Shown here piece by piece: positions 1 to 8,206 of a DNA stretch of 64,000 nt. Numbering within the stretch: the first letter of the stretch is position 1; every line of letters begins with the position of its first letter. Made by a program: the position numbers and the translations under genes. Origin of the DNA: Paracoccus aurantiacus (GTDB lineage: Bacteria > Pseudomonadota > Alphaproteobacteria > Rhodobacterales > Rhodobacteraceae); NCBI RefSeq assembly GCF_007993065.1, contig NZ_VOPL01000008.1, positions 62,001-126,000 on the forward strand, read 5' to 3'. The notes beneath the pieces are model-generated. The model was given only the letters and a program-made list of their open reading frames with translations. It was not told where the DNA came from and ran no database searches.

Positions 1-921
1 GTCGCCATTCGCGACCAGAAGGCCGTTCTTGCCGTCACGCACCATCTCGGACGGCCCGAACGGGCAATCGAACGAGATGGTGGGAAAACCGGAACATGTC
101 GCCTCTGCCACCACGTTGCAGAAGCCCTCATAGCGCGAACTGACAACCACGGCGTCGCCCTTGCTCAGCCAGTCGGCGGCAGTCGGGACCAGCCCGCCCA
201 GCCTTGCGCGGCCTTCCAGCTTAAGATCGCGAATTTGCTTTTCCAGCCTCGGGCGCGCCTTGCCTTCACCGAAGATCGTCAGATTGGCCGGCAATTCGCG
301 CGGCAGACGTGCAAATGCGTCCAGAAGCATGTCGAAACCCTTCTGGTGATCCAACCGTCCGACCGCGACAAAACGGCACGTATCCGACGGCGGGGCAGGG
401 GTATAGGCAACCGGAAGGCACGGATTGGGAATGATATGCGAGCGTGCCTGCTGCGCTGGCGGCAGGTCGGACGCGGCGCCTTCGGTTTGCATGGCGATCC
501 CCGCCGCGCGGGGCATCAGCGCGATCTGAAGCCGACGCCAGAAGCGGGCGGACTGCACTGCAGGGTTGTTGCGTTCGGAAATCACGACCGGAATCCCGGT
601 CCCTGTGGCCGCGAGAAGCGTCAGGCAGTTCACCTTGGTCAGGAAGCTGACGATGATATCCGGCTGCACTTTCTTTATCAGCCGCCGGATTGCGAAAGCT
701 CTGCGGGGTTGAAGCAAGCGCCCACCAGGTTTTCGGTTCGGCGCGTCCAGCACATGCAGACGCACGCCTGCCGGGTAATCGAAAAACGAGCCCTCCTTGG
801 GCATCACCATCGCCGCGACATCGACCTCGTCGCCCTGCGCCAAACGATGCGCTGCCACGTCAGCCATTACCTTTTCGGCGCCACCAGCCCCGAAGCCACC
901 TTGTATGAACAGTATTTTCAT
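1..921 (-). CDS. Glycosyltransferase family 4, 3'-truncated by window edge
   Basis: The reading frame starts at an ATG (919-921, minus strand) and stays open for 307 codons to base 1, so the C-terminus lies outside the window. The N-terminus reads MKILFIQGGFGAGGAEKVMA, the GGAE-type acceptor-site loop of GT-B glycosyltransferases. Near residues 190-215 is VAVGRLDHQKGFDMLLDAF, the usual start of the C-terminal GT4 Rossmann domain. Near residues 260-280 is SRYEGFCNVVAEATCSGFP, the E-x7-E nucleotide-sugar motif. It should transfer a sugar from an NDP donor to a lipid-linked glycan intermediate at the cytoplasmic face. It lies 58 bp after another glycosyltransferase on the same strand. Family assignment is firm; donor and acceptor are unknown. 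Confidence 0.88.
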   Translation of the reverse strand, partial: MKILFIQGGFGAGGAEKVMADVAAHRLAQGDEVDVAAMVMPKEGSFFDYPAGVRLHVLDAPNRKPGGRLLQPRRAFAIRRLIKKVQPDIIVSFLTKVNCLTLLAATGTGIPVVISERNNPAVQSARFWRRLQIALMPRAAGIAMQTEGAASDLPPAQQARSHIIPNPCLPVAYTPAPPSDTCRFVAVGRLDHQKGFDMLLDAFARLPRELPANLTIFGEGKARPRLEKQIRDLKLEGRARLGGLVPTAADWLSKGDAVVVSSRYEGFCNVVAEATCSGFPTISFDCPFGPSEMVRDGKNGLLVANGD

Positions 922-979
922 GCCGCTAGTCTTCTGGCCTTTTGTGTTAGCGTGATTTGAGACTGTGGATCGCCGCCAA

Positions 980-2224
980 TCAGGCGACTGCGCCGACCAC
1001 TGCGAGTTTTCCAGGCGCATTCTGCGCCGCAGGTGTTTCGCGTTCCAGACCCATTTCGGTAAGAAGCAACCGATTCACGAGATGAACATCATTGTTTCGA
1101 CAAACTCTGGCCCGCGCCTGCTGACCCATTCGTGCCGCGAGCTGCGGATCGTCGATAAAACGACGCATCGCAGATGCCAGCGCATCGACATCGCCAACCG
1201 GAACCACGAACCCGCCATCACCATCGCCGACCGTTTCGCCACATCCGGGCGCGTCGGTCGTGATGACAGGGCGCGCGGATGACATCGCCTCAAGGATCGT
1301 GCGCGGCACGCCCTCGCGCAGGCGCGTCGGCAGCACCAGAACATGACTGTCGGCCAGATAGGGGCGCACGTCACGCGTCGCGCCGTGGTAGACGACATCA
1401 CCGGATTCGTGCCATTGCCGCAGCGTACCCTCGTCAACGGCGTCAGGGTTGGTGTCGGTCGGACCCAGCAGGGCGACCTGAAAGTCACGACCTTCCGCAC
1501 GCAGGATGCGCGCGGCCGCCAACAGATCTTCCAAGCCCTTGCTGCGCAGCATCCGCGCGATGAACAGAAAGACCGGTGGGCCGTCGGGGATCGGCGTGGG
1601 TGCAAAACGCTCTGTATCCGCGCCCGATCCGGGTATCGCGACCATGCGGGTCTGTTCCGGGATCATCCTGAAGCGGCGCAGATCATGCAGCTCTGCCGCG
1701 TTATAGTAAAAGCCCAGTTTGACAGAGCGTAAGGCACGGCGGTGCAGTTCTATCGCGATGCGCCGGACCAGACGGCGCTTGCCCTTGGGGTTCGGGTCCG
1801 AGAAGGCGTAGCCAAGCCCGGTGAACAAGGGGTAGCAGCGGGTGTTCCCTTCCAGCCGCGCGGCGAGTGTGCCCCAGACGATGGGCTTCATCGTATAGGG
1901 AAGCACCACATCAGGACGGCGATCGCGGATCAGCTTCCGAAGGGCCGAGAGCGTTTTCAGATCCTGTGCCGGGTTCAGGCCGGTGCGGTTCATCGGGACG
2001 CTTAACGGCTCGATCCCTTCGGCGCGCAGGGTCGACTCTGTTTCGGGGTCGAAATCGGGCGCAGCCGCAAGGACACGGTGCCCGTTCGCCACCATACGCC
2101 GCATCAGATCGAGACGGAAGTTGACCAGCGACCAGGCGAGGCCAGCGATGACCAGAACAGTAAGGCGTTCATGCGCGCCAGCCGGAACAGCGGCGCGCAT
2201 TTCGCGCGTAGCAAATTCGGTCAC
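980..2224 (-). CDS. Glycosyltransferase family 4 (PglA/CapM-like)
   Basis: A 414-aa GT-B enzyme. The N-terminal domain carries LVIAGLAWSLVNFRLDLM, a LNP motif near residue 83 and YTMKPIVWGTLAARLEG followed by TGLGYAFSD, which resembles the PglA/WbnH group of lipid-linked N-acetylhexosaminyltransferases. The C-terminal half has FIARMLRSKGLEDLLAAARI and LREGVPRTILEAMSSARPV, the GT4 donor-binding region. The start is a GTG whose bases overlap the TGA of the upstream dehydratase gene (GTGA), so the two are translationally coupled. A later ATG at residue 9 is possible. It probably adds the second sugar after the phosphoglycosyl transferase; the acceptor is inferred from context only. Confidence 0.87.
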   Translation of the reverse strand: MTEFATREMRAAVPAGAHERLTVLVIAGLAWSLVNFRLDLMRRMVANGHRVLAAAPDFDPETESTLRAEGIEPLSVPMNRTGLNPAQDLKTLSALRKLIRDRRPDVVLPYTMKPIVWGTLAARLEGNTRCYPLFTGLGYAFSDPNPKGKRRLVRRIAIELHRRALRSVKLGFYYNAAELHDLRRFRMIPEQTRMVAIPGSGADTERFAPTPIPDGPPVFLFIARMLRSKGLEDLLAAARILRAEGRDFQVALLGPTDTNPDAVDEGTLRQWHESGDVVYHGATRDVRPYLADSHVLVLPTRLREGVPRTILEAMSSARPVITTDAPGCGETVGDGDGGFVVPVGDVDALASAMRRFIDDPQLAARMGQQARARVCRNNDVHLVNRLLLTEMGLERETPAAQNAPGKLAVVGAVA

Positions 2225-4302
2225 GCGAAGGCCTTTCCTCGCCCAGGATCAGAATTCGCGTGGCTTTCATCGCGGCGTGCGGTCTGTGCGGCTGCAATCT
2301 GGCCGCGATTGCTGGGCCTGCTGACGGGGCGCGGGAAGGGTCGCACATCGCTTTCGGGCTGTTCATCACCAAAGCCCGGCACGAGATCGACCAGCCCTTT
2401 CCGCACCGCCTCTGCATTGCCAGAGCGTGCGGCCTGTTCCAATTGCAGCAGGCTTGCCCGAAGGCGAGAGATCGGCACCGGATGCGGGATTGCGCAGCTT
2501 ACGCCAGCAAAGCCAGCCGGGGTGATTTTCTCGTTGCGGTCAAACAGCTCTTCAAACAGCTTTTCGCCCGGACGGATGCCGATATAGTCGATCTTGATGT
2601 CTTCGCCCGGCACCTTGCCGGCCATGCGAATCATCCGCTCTGCAAGATCGACGATGCGGACCGGCTTGCCCATGTCCAGCACGAAGATGCGGCCATTGTC
2701 GTCGTTCATCCGCAGTCCCTGCGCCGCGGCGACAAGCGTCAGCTCGACCGCTTCGCGGATGGTCATGAAATACCGTTCCATGTCCGGATGCGTCACGGTC
2801 AGCGGACCGCCGCGCGCAATCTGTTCCTGGAACAGCGGGATGAGCGAGCCAGAGGAGCCGAGCACATTCCCGAAGCGCACCGCAAAGAAGCGCGTATCGC
2901 AGCCGGTGTCGCGGCTGATGAGATCCTGCGACTGGCAATAGAATTCTGCCACCCGCTTCGTCGCGCCCATGATGTTCGTGGTGTTCACGGCCTTGTCGGT
3001 CGAAACCTGCACGAAGGCGCGCACGCCGACCGAGCGCGCGGCATCGCTGACATTCCGCGTCCCGATGACGTTGGTCAGCACACCCTCGCAGGGGTTCGCC
3101 TCGACCAGCGGGACGTGCTTCAGCGCGGCCGCGTTGAAGACCATGTCCGGCTGATGTTCTTCGAAGATCGCCTGCAGGTGAACTCGGTCACGGATGCAGC
3201 ACAGGTGCAGCTTGCGCGGCACGTCTGGGAAATGGCGCGCAAGCAGGCGGTCAACCTGATAGGCGTTGAATTCACTGTTCTCGATCAGCACGATCTCTGC
3301 CGGATCGAGCGAGGCGATCTGGCGCACCAGCTCGCTGCCGATCGAGCCGCCGGCGCCTGTCACAAGCACCTTCTGACCACGATAGGTTTCGCGCAGCAGC
3401 CGCATCTCGACGGTCTTCTGCGGACGGGTCAGCACGTCCTCCGGGTCTATGGTCGCGGCGGTCGCACCGCCGGTAATATCCGCGTCGTCATCCGTCAGGT
3501 TGCGCAGCATGCGCACCTTGATGCCCTGAGCCTCTGCCCAGGCGCTCAAGGTTTCGATCCCGTCGCGGTCGAAATGCGTCACCGTCTTGGTCAGCAGAAG
3601 ACGGCGCGGCATCTGCCCCGAGGCCGTCAGCCTGCGGATGACCGCGGCGGGATTGCGGATCGACCCGAGGATCGGCACCCCATGATACAGAAGGTCCGTG
3701 CTGTCGAAGGAATCGTCTATGATTCCGATGACGCGGTATTTCGACAGACCATGGAAGGCGGCGCGAATGAACAGATCGCTGGTGGCATCAAGCCCGACCA
3801 GAACAACCGGCAGGCCATCGGCGCTTGCCATCGGGCGGTTGCGCAGATGCTCGCGGGTGCGCGCGATCACGCGGACGCCGACGAATTGCAGCAGCATGCT
3901 GATAAGCATGATGGGGAAGGTGGTCAGCGGCAGCTGGTACATCCAGCCGGTCCCGCGGGTCAGCAAAAGGATCAGGATGACCGAAAGGGTTGCGCCGGGG
4001 ATCAGCGCCAGCATGCCCGGCATCGTAGTCGAGTGGCGGTGCCGCCGATAGAAGCCCGATGCGAACAGAATGGGCATCGTCACCAGCAGCGCAGTCAGCA
4101 CGAAGCCCGGCACCACGGCACGTTCGACCGCACTGAAATACGAACCCGAAGCGAGAACGACTGCAATCGAGGCAGAAAGGGCGATAGCGACCGCATCTGC
4201 AACGACGAGTTTTCGATTTGAACGGAGTTCCGACTTATTAAAACGCAATTTTTTCGTCGCGGCACCACTGTACCGACGAAGCTCTTCCAGGTTCGCTTGC
4301 AT
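2221..4302 (-). CDS. Polysaccharide biosynthesis nucleoside-diphosphate-sugar dehydratase/epimerase (CapD/FlaA1/PglF family, membrane form)
   Basis: About 693 aa from the ATG at 4300-4302 (MQANLEELRRYSG); the frame stays open further upstream but that part is not protein-like. Four hydrophobic segments (about residues 30-150) are followed by a Rossmann region (VVLVGLDATSDLF) and a second Rossmann fold with VLVTGAGGSIGSELVRQI. The catalytic segment STDKAVNTTNIMGATKRVAE has Met in place of the usual SDR tyrosine, which is normal for PglF/WbpM/CapD 4,6-dehydratases. The likely product is a UDP-4-keto-6-deoxy-HexNAc, which the DegT aminotransferase at 13675-14847 could aminate. The long membrane-anchored form is typical of exopolysaccharide and pgl loci. 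Confidence 0.93.
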   Translation of the reverse strand: MQANLEELRRYSGAATKKLRFNKSELRSNRKLVVADAVAIALSASIAVVLASGSYFSAVERAVVPGFVLTALLVTMPILFASGFYRRHRHSTTMPGMLALIPGATLSVILILLLTRGTGWMYQLPLTTFPIMLISMLLQFVGVRVIARTREHLRNRPMASADGLPVVLVGLDATSDLFIRAAFHGLSKYRVIGIIDDSFDSTDLLYHGVPILGSIRNPAAVIRRLTASGQMPRRLLLTKTVTHFDRDGIETLSAWAEAQGIKVRMLRNLTDDDADITGGATAATIDPEDVLTRPQKTVEMRLLRETYRGQKVLVTGAGGSIGSELVRQIASLDPAEIVLIENSEFNAYQVDRLLARHFPDVPRKLHLCCIRDRVHLQAIFEEHQPDMVFNAAALKHVPLVEANPCEGVLTNVIGTRNVSDAARSVGVRAFVQVSTDKAVNTTNIMGATKRVAEFYCQSQDLISRDTGCDTRFFAVRFGNVLGSSGSLIPLFQEQIARGGPLTVTHPDMERYFMTIREAVELTLVAAAQGLRMNDDNGRIFVLDMGKPVRIVDLAERMIRMAGKVPGEDIKIDYIGIRPGEKLFEELFDRNEKITPAGFAGVSCAIPHPVPISRLRASLLQLEQAARSGNAEAVRKGLVDLVPGFGDEQPESDVRPFPRPVSRPSNRGQIAAAQTARRDESHANSDPGRGKAFA

Positions 4303-4673
4303 GACTACTATACCCCAGGCGCTGCGCAGAGACTGCGAGCGGCCGTTTTCCCACCTACACGAATTAACTCTGCCTATCATCGCATGTTTGCAGGTGCAGA
4401 ACCCCGTCAATTCAGACGGGCTGGGAAAATACCACCTAGGGTCGATGAACGTGGGATTAATACACCATTGATACAGATTTGCGCTGCATTGCATGGGGCA
4501 TAGCGCGTGATCGCCGCGATGCACCCTGATTGCGGTTCAACTTTTAATTGAATTGTTGATGGTCGCTGCAACGCAGCTGCTAAGGCGCGGTTAACTTTAG
4601 GCAAAGTCTCGCGCCGCTCTGCTCGGCGGCGATTCGCCGATGACGTAAGGGCAACTATATAACAGTTGACACC
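4303..4673. promoter_or_regulatory. 371-bp gene-free leader upstream of the CapD-like gene
   Basis: No convincing coding sequence is visible. The stretch is richer in A+T than its surroundings. It holds an inverted repeat CCCGTC-aattca-GACGGG at 4403-4420, where the minus-strand reading includes a TTGACG that could act as a -35 element. Another short dyad, TCGGCG/CGCCGA (about 4623-4640), could help terminate the sulfotransferase transcript but has no T-run. Its length is striking because all neighbouring same-strand genes overlap or nearly abut. It is best read as the promoter and untranslated leader that restarts transcription for the capD-glycosyltransferase part of the locus. Confidence 0.4.
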
Positions 4674-5507
4674 CTATCCTTTGTCAGTGCGCCATATGTC
4701 GAAATCCGTCGCGGTAAGCTTCGACAATTCGTCGATCTGAGGCTGATAGTAGCTCCGCACGGCCGACTTGAGCGAAGGCTCAAAGGCCGGATAGCGCTGC
4801 GGGCGCGCGACAAGGTTTCGCAGCTTCACCATTGGCGCAGTCTCCCTAAGCGGATCGAGCAATGGCCGGAACGGGGCCAGAATCTTGCGTAAAGGACGTG
4901 GAACCGCCGTCGCACGGGCATCTTTCACACGGGATTGCAGGGGCGGCGCAAGCGCATCGCTCAGCCCCAGATGTTGACCAAGCTTCGCAAGCTGGCCCTC
5001 CGGATCGCTGAGAACGTCTTCATAGCGCAGAACCAGAATTTGCTCTGGTGCGAACAGGTCATAGAAGCGTTGCAGGTGATGCGCATAGCGTCCGTCGCCC
5101 AGAAATCGGCCCTCCGCCGCCTTGTCAGGGTCCAGATGCTGCGCGATATCCGCATCGACTTCGCCGCGCCGCAGCAACATGCAATAGTCCGAATAGGCGC
5201 GTGCGACCGGGTTGCGCAACTGAAAGACCAGCTTTACATCGGGAATATGCTTGTGAATACGCGCCGCGGCTTCCGGTTCGGTCAGATAGCTGTTCGATTT
5301 CTCGCCCAGAAGAACGCCGTCCGGCGCCTGCCCAAGTTCCTCAAGATACGTGTCAATGCCCTTGTCGTAACGACGAGAGAAGAAATGCGGTTCGTGATCG
5401 GGCATGTGGATCGCGGCAGATTGCTGAAGCGAGCGCTGAAGCCATGTGGTCGCCGATTTCGCTGCGCCGGCAATGATAAAGTCGGGCAGCCGTAAAGCAT
5501 CAGTCAT
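4674..5507 (-). CDS. PAPS-dependent sulfotransferase
   Basis: A 277-aa protein. The N-terminal PDFIIAGAAKSATTWLQRSL is the 5'-phosphosulfate-binding loop, and RNPVARAYSDYCMLLRRGEV near residues 97-116 is the 3'-phosphate-binding region of the Sulfotransfer_1 family. It would transfer sulfate from PAPS to a hydroxyl or amino group of a carbohydrate. There is no signal peptide, so it acts in the cytoplasm, probably on a lipid-linked glycan or sugar precursor. It lies 6 bp after the export gene and is the last gene of the minus-strand export operon. With a second sulfotransferase at 18559-19464 it suggests the surface polymer is sulfated; the substrate is inferred. Confidence 0.9.
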   Translation of the reverse strand: MTDALRLPDFIIAGAAKSATTWLQRSLQQSAAIHMPDHEPHFFSRRYDKGIDTYLEELGQAPDGVLLGEKSNSYLTEPEAAARIHKHIPDVKLVFQLRNPVARAYSDYCMLLRRGEVDADIAQHLDPDKAAEGRFLGDGRYAHHLQRFYDLFAPEQILVLRYEDVLSDPEGQLAKLGQHLGLSDALAPPLQSRVKDARATAVPRPLRKILAPFRPLLDPLRETAPMVKLRNLVARPQRYPAFEPSLKSAVRSYYQPQIDELSKLTATDFDIWRTDKG

Positions 5508-5513
5508 CGGTCG

Positions 5514-6815
5514 TCATTCCTCATTCGCTTGGACGGAAGGCGGCAGAATATCCAGCGTATCGCCGGGCATCAGCCGTGCCTCTGGTGAAACTTCGTTGCG
5601 ATCTGCGCCGCGTGTCACAACGAAAGTCAGATCGGTTTCCGCAATCGTACCCGCGTCCTGTGGCGTTGCGGCATCCATCATCGCGGTGAACTGCGCGCGC
5701 GCAGTCCTTTCCTGAATTTCTGCGGCAGAGATTTCGGATTGCAGTTGCGACAGGCGAAGCAGGCGATCCGCGATCGCATCGGTGCTGATCGTGCTGCTGT
5801 CACGCTCTGCCTGATTAAGCTGTTCGTCCAGCAGCAGCTGCGCGGTTTCCAGTTCCAGCCGTTTCGCTTCAAGATCGTTCAGCGAGGTGGACAGCGAGGT
5901 CACGCGCGCATTCACCGCAAGCCCACGCTCGTTAAGGCTGGTGATATCCTCCAGCTCCTTGCGGGTGGCCGCGATCTGTTCGTCACGCAAGGCGAGCTGC
6001 TGCTGCAGCCTTTCGCCGCGTTCGCGCAACACGGTCTGAAGGTCGTTATAACTGTCCAGCCGCACCTGCCGCGCGTGGCGGTCCGCATCCTGAAGCTGGC
6101 TTTGCACGTCGCCGACGGGTGCGGCACCCGCGACAGGCGCGGGCGCGGTGTCGCCCGCTTCCAGCGCAGCAAGCTCGGAACTGATGCGCGCCTGTTCTGC
6201 CTTCAGCCAGCGCAGCCTGTCAGCGGCGGCGGTCGCTTCGCCCGACAGCATGATGCCGCGGGCGATGTCGGCGCTTTGCGGCGTCCGGAATATGCCACCG
6301 GCAAGGGCAAGCGCCTGCCGGGCGGTCAGGCCGGGGTGGAACGGCACCGCGCCTCTCTGTTCAACAGCGCCCAGCACATAAACCGGCAGGCTTGAAACGA
6401 GTTCGACCGAAAGCTGCGGCTGGTCGTCCAGCCCGGCGCGGCGGCGAAGAAGATCGGAAAGCTGGTCTGCCAGATCGGATTGGGTCAGGCCCACAGCGCT
6501 CAGCGAACCGGTCAGCGGAAGATGCAGATTGCCTTCGGGGCTGATCGTGTATTCACCAGACAGACCTTCCCAGCCGGTCATGCTGTTTTGCCGAAAGTCC
6601 CAGGTCATGACCCGGATCAGAAGCTTGTCCTGCGGCTGAAGGCGGTAAGCTTCCTGTGCTTCGGCGGCGGCGGGCTGCGGCGATTGCGCAAGGGCGGGCA
6701 GGGACTGGACCATCGCGGCCGCCAGCACGAAAGTCGCAAATGCCGCGCCGCAGGGTTGCGCAATGCGCCTCGCGAACGGCGCGAAGTTCTGGTCTTTGCG
6801 TTTGCCTTGGCTCAT
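5514..6815 (-). CDS. Polysaccharide biosynthesis/export protein (ExoF/Wza family)
   Basis: 433 aa with an N-terminal signal sequence ending at PALAQ (about residue 44). The Poly_export domain follows (EAYRLQPQDKLLIRVMTWDF and GEYTISPEGNLHLPLTGSLS), then a SLBB-like segment (LPVYVLGAVEQRGAVPFHPG). A long coiled-coil region, about residues 195-375, precedes a short C-terminal domain. This layout matches rhizobial ExoF rather than the compact E. coli Wza. It would form or gate the periplasmic/outer-membrane conduit for the polymer and partner with the Wzc-type kinase encoded two genes upstream. Its ATG overlaps the stop of the pectate-lyase-like gene (ATGA). Confidence 0.88.
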   Translation of the reverse strand: MSQGKRKDQNFAPFARRIAQPCGAAFATFVLAAAMVQSLPALAQSPQPAAAEAQEAYRLQPQDKLLIRVMTWDFRQNSMTGWEGLSGEYTISPEGNLHLPLTGSLSAVGLTQSDLADQLSDLLRRRAGLDDQPQLSVELVSSLPVYVLGAVEQRGAVPFHPGLTARQALALAGGIFRTPQSADIARGIMLSGEATAAADRLRWLKAEQARISSELAALEAGDTAPAPVAGAAPVGDVQSQLQDADRHARQVRLDSYNDLQTVLRERGERLQQQLALRDEQIAATRKELEDITSLNERGLAVNARVTSLSTSLNDLEAKRLELETAQLLLDEQLNQAERDSSTISTDAIADRLLRLSQLQSEISAAEIQERTARAQFTAMMDAATPQDAGTIAETDLTFVVTRGADRNEVSPEARLMPGDTLDILPPSVQANEE

Positions 6816-8206
6816 GTGTCTCCTGCCAGCTCTGCGAGCCAGCTCTCCACGGCAGAATGACCGGTTGAGTCAAGGATCTGCCAGGGATCGTCGGCGCGGT
6901 CGGGATCAAGACCGGTTTGCCCGGCCTCCCACTCGTCGGGAAGCAGGTCACCGTCGCTGTCTTCCGGCGGCTGCGATGGCGGGATGTCGGCCCACCCGTC
7001 CACGGCCCGGGGATGGTCGATGACCTTGCCGCTGCAATCTGCCAGATTGGACAGGGCGCGCTTGTCCAGACGGTCACGGTGGCGGTGTTCCGGCAGGTTA
7101 TCGCCCGCCCGTTCGGGCAATACGGTCAGCAATTCGCCAACCGGCATCGGCTCGATTGTCGTGGGGATGGGTTCTGCCGCCTGATGGGTTTGCGCATCGG
7201 GCCCCAGAATGTCGAACGGGGTGCCGGTTTCGCAATCCCGCGCCTCATTGTCGTTCGCCCAAACCGAGATATCGTTGCCGTCGGTCCAGTCGAAGACCTC
7301 AAGCGCGACATTGGCACGTTCTGTGGACGAGGGGCCGCGCAGCGCGAGGTTTCCAACATAGGCCACCTGAAGGTCGCCGAGCAGGTCGTAGAACTCTCCG
7401 AACTGGCTGATGGCGTCGTAGAAGATGTTGTTGACGACCTCGATCGGGCCGGTATCGGTTCCCTTCAGGTCCGGGTTCCGGTCGCGGTGGTGAACGAAGA
7501 TATTGCGCAGCAGGCTGATGCGCCCGCAGGAATTGTTGGTTCCGTCCCCCGAGCAGATCAGCGCGCCCTTGGAATGGCGGCCTTCGGGATGTGTGGAATG
7601 ATCCAGGCTGAAGGCCAGAATACTGTCTGCCAGTGTGATATCCGTCGCCGTGCCGTTATTGACGTGGATATTGAAGCTTTCGTCGACCGAGAACATCAGA
7701 GACAGATTGCCGAAATAGAGATTTGAGGCATTCTCGACCGTGATGCCATCGACATTCGGCGCGCCCTTGACACCGGGACCTGGGCGCAGCTTCAGAAAGC
7801 GCACGACCACATCGCGAGCCTCTTTCACGATGAGCGGCCCCTGACGCGATTTGGCGTTGCGAAGCTGGATGCCATCACCCGGCGCGGTCTGACCCGCGAT
7901 ATAAAGGTTAGAGCGCGCCATCAGCGCCGAGCGCAGCATGATTGTCCCCGAAACCCGGAAGACGCAGACGCGCGGTATCTTCTTTTCGACGCAGTTGCGC
8001 AGGCTTCCGCGCCCGCTGTCGCGCAGGTTGGTGACCGGGATAAGCTTGCCGCCGCGCCAGCCTGTTGCTTCTGCACCATAGCCGACCGCGCCGGGAAACG
8101 CGGTTTCGGCATGGCTCGCGCCGGGCATGGCTGCGGTGAACAGAAAAAGGCCTATGGCCAGAAGCACCGCGCCGGCACCTTTGGTCTGCGCATCAGTAAT
8201 AGCCAT
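6812..8206 (-). CDS. Secreted pectate-lyase-like right-handed beta-helix protein
   Basis: About 464 aa. A signal peptide (GAVLLAIGLFLFTAAMPG, cleavage near ASHA-ET) is followed by AFPGAVGYGAEATGWRGGKL, the standard opening of bacterial pectate lyase family proteins, and by the parallel beta-helix region. VHHRDRNPDLKGTDTGP in the middle resembles the conserved Arg-containing strand of family 1 lyases. The likely role is cleavage or trimming of the exported polysaccharide in the periplasm or outside. The gene sits between the tyrosine kinase and export genes and overlaps both. The start is either ATG 8206, with GGAGG very close upstream, or GTG 8215. The true substrate is unlikely to be pectin. 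Confidence 0.82.
   Translation of the reverse strand: MAITDAQTKGAGAVLLAIGLFLFTAAMPGASHAETAFPGAVGYGAEATGWRGGKLIPVTNLRDSGRGSLRNCVEKKIPRVCVFRVSGTIMLRSALMARSNLYIAGQTAPGDGIQLRNAKSRQGPLIVKEARDVVVRFLKLRPGPGVKGAPNVDGITVENASNLYFGNLSLMFSVDESFNIHVNNGTATDITLADSILAFSLDHSTHPEGRHSKGALICSGDGTNNSCGRISLLRNIFVHHRDRNPDLKGTDTGPIEVVNNIFYDAISQFGEFYDLLGDLQVAYVGNLALRGPSSTERANVALEVFDWTDGNDISVWANDNEARDCETGTPFDILGPDAQTHQAAEPIPTTIEPMPVGELLTVLPERAGDNLPEHRHRDRLDKRALSNLADCSGKVIDHPRAVDGWADIPPSQPPEDSDGDLLPDEWEAGQTGLDPDRADDPWQILDSTGHSAVESWLAELAGDT

Noticed and set aside
2260-4221. 653-codon plus-strand frame opposite the CapD-like gene
   Set aside because: It has no recognisable domain and shadow-type composition; the minus strand encodes a complete dehydratase.
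4663-4690. TTGACA on the plus strand near 4666 as a promoter
   Set aside because: It faces into the 3' end of a minus-strand gene and no plus-strand gene follows.
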